A DNA stretch of 64,000 nt from Maylandia zebra (lineage: Eukaryota > Chordata > Actinopteri > Cichliformes > Cichlidae). Within the stretch, counting starts at the first letter, position 1, and each line of letters starts with the position of its first letter. Position numbers and translations under genes: made by a program. Below, in pieces: positions 53,986 through 63,830 of the stretch. Where the stretch lies: positions 4,606,967 through 4,670,966 of the forward strand of contig NC_135184.1 of assembly GCF_041146795.1 (NCBI RefSeq), in the 5' to 3' direction. The notes under the pieces are model-generated. The model did no database searches. It saw only the letters and a list, made by a program, of their open reading frames with translations, and was not told the DNA's origin.

Positions 53986-55800
53986 CCATCAGAATTGTTG
54001 TCTTAAGGCCAAGAAAGATGCCAAGCGGATTTATTTTACCAAGTGGATCATCATGGCCTTGCCATATTGGTCCATTTGATTGACCTTTATTATAATTATG
54101 AATTTATTTTATTTTCAGTTGCTACAAACGGGACAGACATGACTGGTGGATAGGACAGGGAGAAAGAATGAAAGAAAGAGAGGGAGAGAAAGAAAACCAA
54201 AGGGGAGAAGAGACGGTGAGAAGGGGGGGGGGAAGAAAGAAAAAAAACAAACAAACAAAAAAACAAAACACCTGGGTCACCTGTATGGAGAAAAAAAACA
54301 GAAGAGAAAGCAAACAACAAAGAGCAACATAATAAAAAAAACAGCACCATCACAATAAACTAGCTAGCAGTAGATATCAGTAGATACTAAATAATAAACA
54401 ATATTGTGTAGCACGCAAGATAGACAGCGCACAATGTGCTTTGAGGCAGCAGCCAAGAAAGCTGTAGTCCGCGTCTGTGAATACCCATGTGTACACCCGT
54501 GTGCATACCTGTGTGGATCAGCATGCTTGCATTCCAAAGGTTTCTCCATGTAACGATCTGCTAGGGGGTGTGGGGGGGCCACAGCCCCGTCCACCAGGGT
54601 ATGAAGCAGGTATGGAGGAGATCAAAACTCCAGACATCCAGAGGCTCCCAGAACACAAGAGACCAAGGAAGACCAACAGAGGGGCAGCCGCGCCACTGTC
54701 CCAGAAAGAGCTGAGGAGAGTCCCAGATGAGGGTTCACTCAGCAGCCGCGGAGCAGAAGCCAGGGGGAGTTGCAGAGACACGCCCGTGAGCTCCGCCGGC
54801 AGCCAGCCGTGCCTGAGTGACCGAGCCCCAGGCCGAGAGGCCGGGGGCACCCCACCTCCGAAGTGGCCCGAGCAAGCCCCAGGCTCCAGGCCCCGATAAG
54901 CGGCCGCCAAGGAGTGAGCCGGTGTGTACCCGGACGCCCACCCCAAAGCACAAAGAACCACCAACGCACCGAAACCTGAAGGAGTCCGCCACTGGCAGGG
55001 GAAGTGGTGGTGGGTGGAGATAGGCCTCCAAACCTTGGAGGGCCTGAGATGTCCCCAGAGAGGTGGCGTCTGATACCCAACCTGACATATAGACACAGAC
55101 ATACAGGCACACACAGACACAAACATCCATTCCCACCCTCATGCTCTCATATGCACTTACTCCACACTCAACCAACGTGGAGACAGACATAAAGAGACGC
55201 TGTACACACGATCACACTCCCCAAGCGTACTCTACGAACCGGGTCTAGGTACCCTTGCCCCTGGAGGGGGGAACTGCACCCAGACCCAGGTGGTGTTACC
55301 CTTTTCCCTGCGGTGGGGAGAGGCAGACCGCCCCGACTCCGCAGCAGCAGGGAGGCCCCACACTCCAGACCGCAGTCGGATGGCCAACTCCTCCTCCTAG
55401 TCCTAGCCCCCCCGCTCCAGCAGGCCGCAGAGAATGGGGGTGAGAGAAGACTCCAAACCTCCCTCCACCCGCTCATTGTAGTGTTGATGCATGTGTGTTC
55501 TAAGGTGCAATTAAAACCCAGGAGGGCATGGAGCTACCTGCCAAGGAGCAGCAGGTAAGCGCATAGTCCCTCCTGCTAACCCTCAATGACTAAGTGTATT
55601 TAAAATTGAGAGGTGGGCAACGACGTCAGGGGTGAGGTGTACACCCTGATGGTAATTTGGAGTCCGTGTATCGTGCCCACCCCCAAGATCCTATATGTAT
55701 GTGTAATGAGAGTGTGAGTATTGTGAATGTCTAAGTTGTGGGATAAAATTGAGGCAGAGGCAGCCAGAAGGGGACGGGGGGGGGGGACGGGTAGCCTCCT
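53986..55800 (+). mobile_element. L1-type 3' region, copy B (long, GC-rich)
   Basis: It continues from the ORF2 relic and aligns with copy A at 1618-3035. Its GC-rich centre with CA- and AGAC-rich parts (55080-55200) produces long accidental open frames on both strands, none of which I accept as genes. Relative to copy A it has about 350 bp more at 55220-55570. Confidence 0.72.
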
Positions 55801-56269
55801 CTGCACCCTGGTGACATACCCCTACTCCAAGGTCCTGCATGTGTGGGTGGTTGTGGTGGAGCGGGAAGAGGGAGGCAGCTGGAGATGGGGAGGGAAGGAA
55901 GGGAGGGGCAGGTGACCCCTCCCTGGGGCCAGCTCCCCCGCTGACCCCAGTAGGCACTCCCATACTCCGCGACCCGCCAGGGAAAGGGGGCCCAGGCCCA
56001 TTGTTGGGTCTAAACTCAGACCCCGCTGTATCCAAGACTTATTCCCATGAAAGAAAAGCAAGGCAACAGTGTTCGATCGATTTCTTGCGCAAGGGAGGCC
56101 CCCTCATCTGTGTCCAGCACGACAATGAACCCCGATGATGGCCTCCTCTCGCTGCCTTTTATTGACAAACTTCAAACAATAGTTTACAAAACACCTCCCC
56201 CTGCAACCCCCTTTGGTTACAAAGACAAGGCACTGTATGTAAGTGTGTGTGTGTGGGTGTTATGTGAGA

Positions 56270-56320
<51 letters not shown>

Positions 56321-57300
56321 GATCAAAGGGTCATAAAACCTAAAAGCAGGAACAACATCCTTGGTCATAAAGAGGGTAGTCTTCCCCCACACCCAATGTA
56401 TGGTTTACCAAAGATAACACAGTGAAACCATACAAAGGGTAGGAAGCTCTACCAAACATCAAACAGATCTTCAAAAGGACGTTCCTGTGATAAAACACTT
56501 CAACCTCCCACCCAGAACCTCGAGAATCTGGGGATGGGAGGAAAGAAAGAATTCCTTTCACAGAGTTAAAACAATGGACTAATGGTAAATATAAAAATGA
56601 CAAATGTTTAACTATTTAATCTAACACCCATCCAGACCGGGGCCCAGCGCAGCAGCACCCCCCGGCCCCACAGAGCCTGGGACAGTCCACCCAACCCCAC
56701 CACAGAGAAAACTGCACCCACCCCATCATCCACTCACCTTCCAGACTACATGAGACAATAGACGCCCAGGCTGAGATCTTCCTCCACCTCTCCTGTAGCT
56801 CCCCCTCCTGCAGAGAGTTCCTGAGGAGAGGAAAGCTCCTGCAAGGTGTGTCAATCTCCCCCACCAGTTGAAGAGCCCCCCAGGTGGCTCGACGCACCGG
56901 CGGCACCCTGCGCCAGGGATGGGCCCCCATGCACCCACCCGCCCACAACCCCGGCAACACACAAACCAGGACCCAAGGCCCCGAGGCCCGGCCAGGGCCC
57001 CAGCCCAGAGACGGAGCGCCCCCAGAACCTCACGCCCATCCCGGACCCACCCAGGGGCAGACAGGCTACCAGGTCAGTAACCCACGTCCGTCAGCACAGA
57101 CCCTCCCCTAGCCCCGCTGCACGCAGCCACGAGGAAACAGTCACCCGAGAGCCAAAAGAGCCCCCAACCGGACACGACCGCCACCCCGGGTTGAGCCCCC
57201 CAAGGAAGATGCTTCCGGGGAACCCCCCGACGCCCTAAGCCTGTCCCTACCCCCACACCAATCACAACAGTGAAGGTGGGACCAAACTATGACCCCCCCA
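55801..57300. other. GC-rich low-complexity sequence, partly repeat-derived
   Basis: The stretch is C-rich on the plus strand (for example 56870-57230) and contains a probable insertion at about 56030-56625, which has lower GC and includes the (TG)n run at 56271-56319. I see no reading frame with recognisable domains; proline- and arginine-rich frames here are composition artefacts. It may be more of the same L1 3' region. Confidence 0.45.
56271..56319 (+). repeat. (TG)n microsatellite
   Basis: About 24 uninterrupted TG units, preceded by a shorter TG-rich run at 56240-56258; likely polymorphic. Confidence 0.97.
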
Positions 57301-57927
57301 CCCCCACTAGGTGATGGAGCTGATCAAAGGAGCCCAGAGCAATTGATCTGATGTGGTGGCAGAGGCTGTATCAAGACTAATGTAATCTAATAGATAATTT
57401 CTATATTGGTTAGAATTAAGATTATTTTTATTTTTCCACTTCATGAGGACTGTTTTCTTGGCTATGCATAGGGCAGTGAAAACCATATGGGCTATATTCT
57501 TTTCTGAAGTGACATTATCTAAGCTGCCCAACAAACACACTAAGGGGGAAGTTGGAATGTTACATTTCAGACACTTTGATAAGTGTCTGAAATGGAAAAA
57601 CTGGAAAAACTTAGATACAGAGTTCTCTCATCACAACAAAAATTCTCTGCGACTTGGAACCCATTTATTGACTATATAAAAACGTATTTTCCAGATGAGT
57701 GACATACATTTTTTGTTTTTTTTGTTTTGTTTTGTTCTGTTTCTCTTTACATGAGCCTCGGGTGGGGAGGGAGGGGGGTTTCTTTTTGGGTTTTTTTGGT
57801 TTGGTTTTTTTTGGTTTTTTGGGGTGGAGTTTTATGTATAATCGGAACATTTTCATTTTATATTGTGACCATGATTTGTGTAAAGCGATTCAATTAAAAT
57901 AAATAAATAAATAAATAAATAAATAAA
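57301..57927 (+). mobile_element. L1 3' end with 5' inversion
   Basis: On the minus strand 57340-57540 reads HMVFTALCIAKKTVLMKWK, the ORF2 C-terminal part before the end. From about 57590 the plus strand continues with LKWKNWKNLDTEF to a stop and an L1-like 3' UTR. The two halves face each other, as after twin-primed reverse transcription. A perfect palindrome (14-bp arms, 57563-57576 and 57581-57594, loop TGAT) sits at the junction. The tail is (AAAT)n at 57896-57927. Confidence 0.7.
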
Positions 57928-57949
57928 TATAGAGAGCACACTTTTGCGT

Positions 57950-58267
57950 TGCGGTTAAAGTTCCTTTGAGAATTTGAGGTCCAAGATGTTGGTTTTCTTT
58001 TTAACAACAGTTGGATGAGTTGCCCATATAAAGTCTTTATATATTCAGAGGTATTTAAAGCTGTCCACTGTTTCCACAGCTGAGTTATTCATGAGTACTG
58101 GCAGATGAATGCTCCTCCACCTTCATGTAATTCACAATAACCTCCTTTCTTTCTGAGATATTCAGGCATAAATGCTTGTTTTGGCAATAGTTGTCCAGGG
58201 CTGTCTCATCAGCAAGTGAACTCAATCCTGAAAACCTCTCAGTTATGTTATTAGCCATTTTTTCCAA
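57950..58267 (-). mobile_element. Rex1-like RT relic
   Basis: On the minus strand SSLADETALDNYCQNKHLCL, then NISERKEVIVNY and, further on, VDSFKYL recall the LNTTKTKE and YKYLG region of Rex1-type reverse transcriptases. Homologous text without a frame is at 61703-61795. Confidence 0.55.
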
Positions 58268-58329
58268 GCTGTCATGGGTGTAGAGTGAGTGTAGGAATGG
58301 GTTCAGAGCACAGCCCTTTGTCTGTTATT

Positions 58330-58620
58330 TGTACAGTACTTAGTAATTATATGTCTGTAAAAAGCATTTTATAAATAAACATACTGAGGTTTAATCAGCT
58401 GTGTCACCAGATGAATCAATAAAGGGATTTTCTCTTCATTTTTAAATCTGCTTAGTTTATTTTTTTTTTTTGTTTTAATTGACAGATATGGGTGAAATTC
58501 TTTCTAGATAATTACCGTGATTTTCTGACATTTTGAGAGTTTCTGACATAAACACTGATGCAGTGTTTAGAGACAAGCAGGAAACCTCAGTGAAAGACTC
58601 CTGGTCAGGGTTTCTGACTG
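58330..58620 (+). repeat. TRIM upstream duplicated block (copy at 58 kb)
   Basis: It aligns with 34260-34540: GTACTTAGTAATTATATG, GTTTAATCAGCT, TTTTTAAATCTGCTTAGTTT and GACAAGCAGGAAAC. It leads into the flank of TRIM copy 5. Confidence 0.65.
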
Positions 58621-58849
58621 CACATTAACAAATTATATACCATTAAAAGACCATTAATGTCAGCTTGACAGTCATACATGTTATAAGAAACAGCAAAGTG
58701 TCACAAACAATAAAAAAAATACTTACAATTACCAAAGCTCAGCAGCACTAAATTACAGTTATCAGAGCATATCAGACTGTAAATTCTGCCATCAGAGGAT
58801 TTAATTGTCTGCCATAGCTGCAGAAGTGTTAAAAACACATCTCTTGGCT

Positions 58850-59105
58850 TCCTGTAATGAGTCACTGCCCCATAAGCCCCTCCCCTCCCGGTCTCTGACT
58901 CAGCACCTCCTGTCTGTCCTCATGTTCACTTGTTCCCTCCCCTTCTGATCTCCACTTTGTAGATGAGTGTAAGCAACATGTGGCAATCTGTAAGAGCTCA
59001 CAGGCCCCATTCACAGCAGCAACACATGTTGTTTAGATCAGAGCTCAGACCAGTTTCAGTTATAAGGAAGTGAAACTCACACAGTCACTGACACAGAGAG
59101 TAGAA
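58850..59105 (+). promoter_or_regulatory. conserved 5' flank of TRIM copy 5
   Basis: CTGACTCAGCACCTCCTG, GTTCCCTCCCCTTCTGATCT, GTAAGAGCTCACAGGCCCC and GTTGTTTAGATCAGAGCTC are shared with the other copies; GGAAGTGAAACT is at 59066-59077. Confidence 0.5.
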
Positions 59106-60788
59106 ATGGCGCAGAAAGGAGTTCAGCTGGACCAGGAAACTTTCTCTTGTTCGATCTGTTTGGATCTACTGAAGAATCCGGTGACTATTCCCTGTGGACA
59201 CAGCTACTGCATGAACTGTATTAATGGCTTTTGGGATGGAGAGGACGAGAAGAAAACCTACAGCTGCCCTCAGTGCAGACAGACTTTCACACCGAGACCT
59301 GTCCTGGTGAAAAATACCATGTTAGCAGTTTTAGTGGAGCAGCTGAAGAAGACTGGACTCCAAGCTGCTCCTGCTGATCACTGCTATGCTGGACCTGAAG
59401 ATGTGGCCTGTGATTTCTGCACTGGCATAAAGCTAAAAGCTGTGAAATCCTGTCTAGTGTGTTTGGTCTCTTACTGTGAGAAACACCTTCAGCCTCATTA
59501 TGATGTGGCTCCATTAAAGAAACACAAGCTGGTGGAGCCCTCCAAGAAGCTCCAGGAGAACATCTGCTCTCGTCATGATGAGGTGATGAAGATGTTCTGC
59601 CGTACTGATCAGCAGAGTATCTGTTATCTCTGCTCTGTGGATGAACATAAAGGCCACGACACAGTCTCAGCTGCAGCAGAAAGGACTGAGAGGCAGAGAG
59701 AGCTGGAGGTGAGTCGACAAAACATCCAGCAGAGAATCCAGGACAGAGAGAAAGATGTGAAGCTGCTTCAACAGGAGGTGGAGGCCATCAATCAGTCTGC
59801 TGATCAAACAGTGGAGCACAGTGAGAAGATCTTCACTGAGCTGATCCATCTCATCCAGAAAAGAAGCTCTGATGTGAAGCAGCAGATCAGATCCCAGCAG
59901 GAAACTGAAGTGAGTCGAGTCAAAGAGCTTCAGGAGAAGCTGGAGCAGGAGATCACTGAGCTGAAGAGGAAAGATGCTGAGCTGAAGCAGCTATTGAAGC
60001 AGCTCTCACACACAGAGGATCACATCCAGTTTCTACACAACTACCCCTCACTGTCAGCACTCAGTGAGTCTACAGACTCATCCAGCATCAATATCCGTCC
60101 TCTGAGCTACTTTGAGGATGTGACAGCAGCTGTGTCAGAGGTCAGAGATAAACTACAGGACATTCTGAGAGAGGAATGGACAAACATCTCACTGACAGTC
60201 ACTGAAGTGGATGTTTTACTGTCACAACCAGAGCCAAAGACCAGAGATAGATTCTTAAAATATTCAAAGGAAATCACACTGGACCCAAACACAGCACACA
60301 CACAGCTGTTATTATCAGAGGACAACAGAAGAGTAACATTATTGTTTTATGACGAGTCTTATTTTGATCATCCATACAGATTCACTTCTTATAAACAGGT
60401 CGTTAGTAGAGAGAGTCTAACTGAACGTTGTTACTGGGAAGTGTTGAGGAGAGGAAGAGGAGTTATTGTAGCAGTTGCATCTAAAAATATCAGGACAGCA
60501 CAGGATGAATGTTGGTTTGGGCACGATGACCAATCCTGGGCATTAGATTGCAACAAAAACAGTTATATATTTTGGCACAACAACATCCAAACTCATGTCT
60601 CAGGTCCTCAGTCCTCCAGAGTAGGAGTGTACCTGGATCACAGAGCAGGTATTTTGTCCTTCTACAGCGTCTCTGAAACCATGACTCTCCTCCACAGAGT
60701 CCAGACTACATTCACTCAGCCGCTCTATGCTGGACTGAGTCTTTACTATAATTATGGAGATATTGCTGAGTTCGTCACACTGAAATAG
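59106..60788 (+). CDS. TRIM protein copy 5 (RING, B-boxes, coiled coil, PRY/SPRY)
   Basis: Single-exon gene of 560 residues from the ATG at 59106 (TAGAAATGG context). RING ligands C15, C18, C30, H32, C35, C38, C54, C57 and the B-box2 set are intact; the RING loop reads NGFWDGEDEKKTYSC. In the coiled coil a 12-bp tandem duplication adds four residues (ELKQLLKQLSH instead of ELKQLSH) near 59988. The SPRY keeps LDPNTA and RVGVYLDHRAG but differs in between (LLFYDESYFDHPYRF, LTERCYWEVLRRGRG, ECWFGHDDQSWALDC). A probable ubiquitin E3 ligase; the SPRY difference suggests a different ligand from copies 1 and 4. Confidence 0.93.
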   Translation: MAQKGVQLDQETFSCSICLDLLKNPVTIPCGHSYCMNCINGFWDGEDEKKTYSCPQCRQTFTPRPVLVKNTMLAVLVEQLKKTGLQAAPADHCYAGPEDVACDFCTGIKLKAVKSCLVCLVSYCEKHLQPHYDVAPLKKHKLVEPSKKLQENICSRHDEVMKMFCRTDQQSICYLCSVDEHKGHDTVSAAAERTERQRELEVSRQNIQQRIQDREKDVKLLQQEVEAINQSADQTVEHSEKIFTELIHLIQKRSSDVKQQIRSQQETEVSRVKELQEKLEQEITELKRKDAELKQLLKQLSHTEDHIQFLHNYPSLSALSESTDSSSINIRPLSYFEDVTAAVSEVRDKLQDILREEWTNISLTVTEVDVLLSQPEPKTRDRFLKYSKEITLDPNTAHTQLLLSEDNRRVTLLFYDESYFDHPYRFTSYKQVVSRESLTERCYWEVLRRGRGVIVAVASKNIRTAQDECWFGHDDQSWALDCNKNSYIFWHNNIQTHVSGPQSSRVGVYLDHRAGILSFYSVSETMTLLHRVQTTFTQPLYAGLSLYYNYGDIAEFVTLK

Positions 60789-61699
60789 ACTAAAGTCTTT
60801 CATATTGTGGGTTTAAATCTGTATTTTAGTTTCATCATTGTTGTGACATTTTGGCTGTGCACAGAGATCAGCTGTAAATCAATCATTATGGGTGTTACCC
60901 CAACATCTTCTAGATGTTGAATGATGTTATTGAGCGTTTTATAACGAGCTGTTCCTAAGTCTGTTTAGCCATGGAGGCTATGACTGTTCATGATCATTTT
61001 CATCTACAAAAACATTTCACTGCATAAAAAGAGCTGATCTCTAAATGAGTAGTGATCATCACTTTATACACTTGGAAAGAAATGTATAACTGGAAGACTA
61101 ACTTTTCTGGGGGGTAAGTCATGACAAATGAGGTATTATGAAACTCTAGTTTTAAGGAGTAATCAAGATGAGATTGTCCGTTGTTTTTAAAATTCACTAC
61201 ATGAAGAAATTTAATATTATTATAATTACAAATAAAACGTTGAAAAAAACGTTTTTTTTTCTGTCTTCATTCCAGGGTCTCAGTCAAGTATGATAGGAAA
61301 AGTGCTAAAATAATCTTGAGGGAATAACTGAAGAAATCTTCCTCCTAAAACCCCACAAAGTTCATGTTTAGACCAGAGGAAGATTCATCAGTCAATCTCG
61401 TACTTGTTGATTTTTAAAGCAATGTTTTTTTTCTTTCAATCATTATATAGAGAAGTTTTTTTAATATGGGTCATCATGGACAAAGTTATTAAACATTTTA
61501 AAGCACTGAAGTGTTTTATTTCATATTTATAAACTGCAAACTTATCAGTTTTTCCCATGGTCTCTCAGTGCAGCATCAGCATTACTGGTTGTGACTCACA
61601 GCCTCTCCGTGCTAGATTTTTCTTCTCTTCAGTCAGATATGGACTGCTCTCTTAGCCTGCCGGTGTGAGATTTGTGAATCTCTGGGAGATGAATGATTT
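60789..61699 (+). other. 3' flank of TRIM copy 5
   Basis: CTTTCATATTGTGGG, GTTTAAATCTG, GCCATGGAGGCTATGACTG and CTTCATTCCAGGGTCTCAG repeat the pattern seen after copies 1, 2 and 4. A polyadenylation signal AATAAA occurs near 61231. No gene. Confidence 0.6.
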
Positions 61700-62060
61700 G
61701 CCCCCCCTTCATTTAACAAAAACACCTCCTTTGTCTTGAAGACATTTCGGCATAGATGGTTGTTTTGGCACTACTTTTCCAGGGTTGTCCCATCTCCTGT
61801 CATAGCTATTGGTGAAAATATACGGACATATGTACAAATGTGGATAAAAACAAATCCAAACAAAGAAACAAACCACAAAAAAACCAACAAACAAAACTCT
61901 GATCACTGGTGTAAAACAACAGTTACACAGAAAAAATGATCCAAAGGAGACACCTGGTGGACAACGACAGACATGACAACAAGAAAACATTACAACATAA
62001 AGTGCCTTGACGTAACTGTTGTTGTGATTTGGCGCCAAATCAATAAAAATGAATTGAACT
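61700..62060 (-). mobile_element. Rex1-like scrap and dispersed repeat
   Basis: CTTCATTTAACAAAAACACC, TTTCGGCATAGATGGTTGTT and CCAGGGTTGTCCCATC align with 58110-58215. The end (AAAGTGCCTTGACGTAACTG, TTGTGATTTGGCGCCAAATC) is the dispersed repeat of 19362-19450 in inverse orientation. Confidence 0.5.
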
Positions 62061-62089
62061 ATATAAAAGAATCAAGTTCTTGTAGAGAA

Positions 62090-62300
62090 CTGGTTTCAAG
62101 TGGGTAAATTTGTGGAATTGATCTCATTTTGTGTGCTGCAGGAGGAAAATAGTGGCACAGTCTACAGCTTGGACATGGACATTACTTTTTTTTTTATTTT
62201 AAACAAAAGGATAAGCGTGAGATGGTAAAGTGTAAACTGTGTCCAGGACAGAAACAGCTGCATGATCCTGCTAACACAACTTCGCACAGACAACCTGCAC
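62090..62300 (+). repeat. block shared with 35490-35620
   Basis: GTGTGCTGCAGGAGGAAAAT, ACATGGACATTAC and GATAAGCGTGAGATGGTA correspond to the text upstream of TRIM copy 3. It may mark the start of another unit beyond the window. Confidence 0.45.
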
Positions 62301-63297
62301 AGATGGCATTTTAACACTAAGCTAGCCAAGAACCAAGAGTGACGTTAAAGCTGAGCAATGCTGACCCCAGCACAGCAGCCAAACTCTGAACTTCAACAGG
62401 TAACAAACGTGTAACCAGTCAGGTTGCAGCCTTCGTTTCTATCTGTTCTTGTTTCTAAAGTAGAATTCACAGTGGTTTGATTGCTTTAAAAAATTCTTGC
62501 GGTGGTTTTCATCTTTGCATTTTGTTGTTGGCTTTGTGTTTGTGATGGCAAGCCACACATGGTAAGCTCCACACCTCACCACTAGTTTGCTTCACTTTAG
62601 TTTACTTTGCAGTCCCTACTTTAAATATATTTTATTTATTGTCTATTATATTGTTTCTTTATTAAATTAGTTTACCTTTTCCATCACACCTTACAATGTT
62701 TATATGGAGTGCACCCATATCAACACTGCATGGTCAAATTTATGTTTTATGTTTTATTAATAAGTCTTTTTGTTTGAGATACCTGCAGGTTTGGATTCTC
62801 CTTCCTGGTTGGCAAAAGGCTGGGGGATCGGAAGTACTGCTGACAGCCTCATTGGACTGAACAACATGCTTCATTGCCAGGGGGTGTTTGAGTTTGCTTA
62901 ATTGTTTTGTGTTAGGTAGTTATAGGGCAGCTATTTTGCTTCCCCCTCGTGTGTCATAGGGTTTAGCTAAGTCAGTATTTAAGTTCCCTCCTGTTACATT
63001 TCAGCTTGTTAGTCTTATGGTTCAAAAATGAATGATGTGAAATACATTTAAGACATGATACTTCATACAGGTCAAATATTTCAAGAATAATGTTTCTCAA
63101 TGTAAAATTGTAAAGAATCTTTAGATAGGATACAACATTTTGTAAACAGGTACCTCAGAACCTGCTGAGCCGTGCCTCTCTTGTACTGTTACATGGATGT
63201 AAGCGCACGTCCTTGTAAAATTTTCCACAGTGCTTCTGCTAAATCAACCAAACAAATACATGTACTCTTGCAAATTATAAACAATCCAATTGTTCCT
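62301..63297. other. no gene recognised
   Basis: GGGGGTGTTTGAGTTTGC, TTAGGTAGTTATAGGGCAGC and GTCAGTATTTAAGTTCCC at 62880-63000 look LTR-like, but no ends are found. The rest is AT-rich. Confidence 0.3.
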
Positions 63298-63830
63298 TTA
63301 AAAAGCAGCACAAACAGATAACAACAAAGACTGTCGGATCTTTCCAAAGTTCTCATTCCTGCATTTCAGTGCTTCCTGGAAAGAGTTTTGGAGGAATCTA
63401 CTCTTTATGCTGACAAAGTAGGTCATAAACCTCCTCAGGCCAATGTTGCTGCCTGTTTCTTTGATTGCTGTTTTTAGATTGATTCCGTTCTGCAGCGCTG
63501 CATCTGTGACTGATATCATTCCACCCCTGCGCTCTGCAATATTTGATGCATGTGGAGGATTCTGCTGTTTCTGTTGCCCAGGATGGCTACTTGTTTTACA
63601 TCTTTTATTTCTGTATTGCTCCCTGTGGAAAACATATCTGGATTTTCTTATTGTCCAGATTATCAATTGTGTCTGTGCACTTAGTCTTACATTTGTCGTT
63701 GATGTTAACCAGCTCAAAGTAGCCCAGGTCATTGGTGAAGCGACTATCTGTCCGCCACATATATCCCCTTCTCTCCGTAAACACAGAGGTACTTGAACTG
63801 TTTTACGTGGTCAATTTTAAAAACCTTCTT
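63298..63830 (-). mobile_element. degenerate LINE fragment, low confidence
   Basis: On the minus strand IDHVKQFKYLC near 63790-63825 resembles the V..FKYLG phrase at the end of LINE reverse transcriptases, and the open frame that follows (about 63298-63732) lies where the C-terminal region would be, but it shows no further conserved motif. The last 170 bases of the window contain nothing recognised. Confidence 0.3.

Noticed and set aside
54518-57265. Many open frames of 60 to 200 codons, proline-, arginine- or cysteine-rich
   Set aside because: Composition artefacts of C-rich repeat sequence; no start context, no domains, no frame conservation with copy A.
58085-58267. Small minus-strand protein gene
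   Set aside because: Similarity in order to Rex1 RT and a decayed second copy at 61703 show it is a retroelement scrap.
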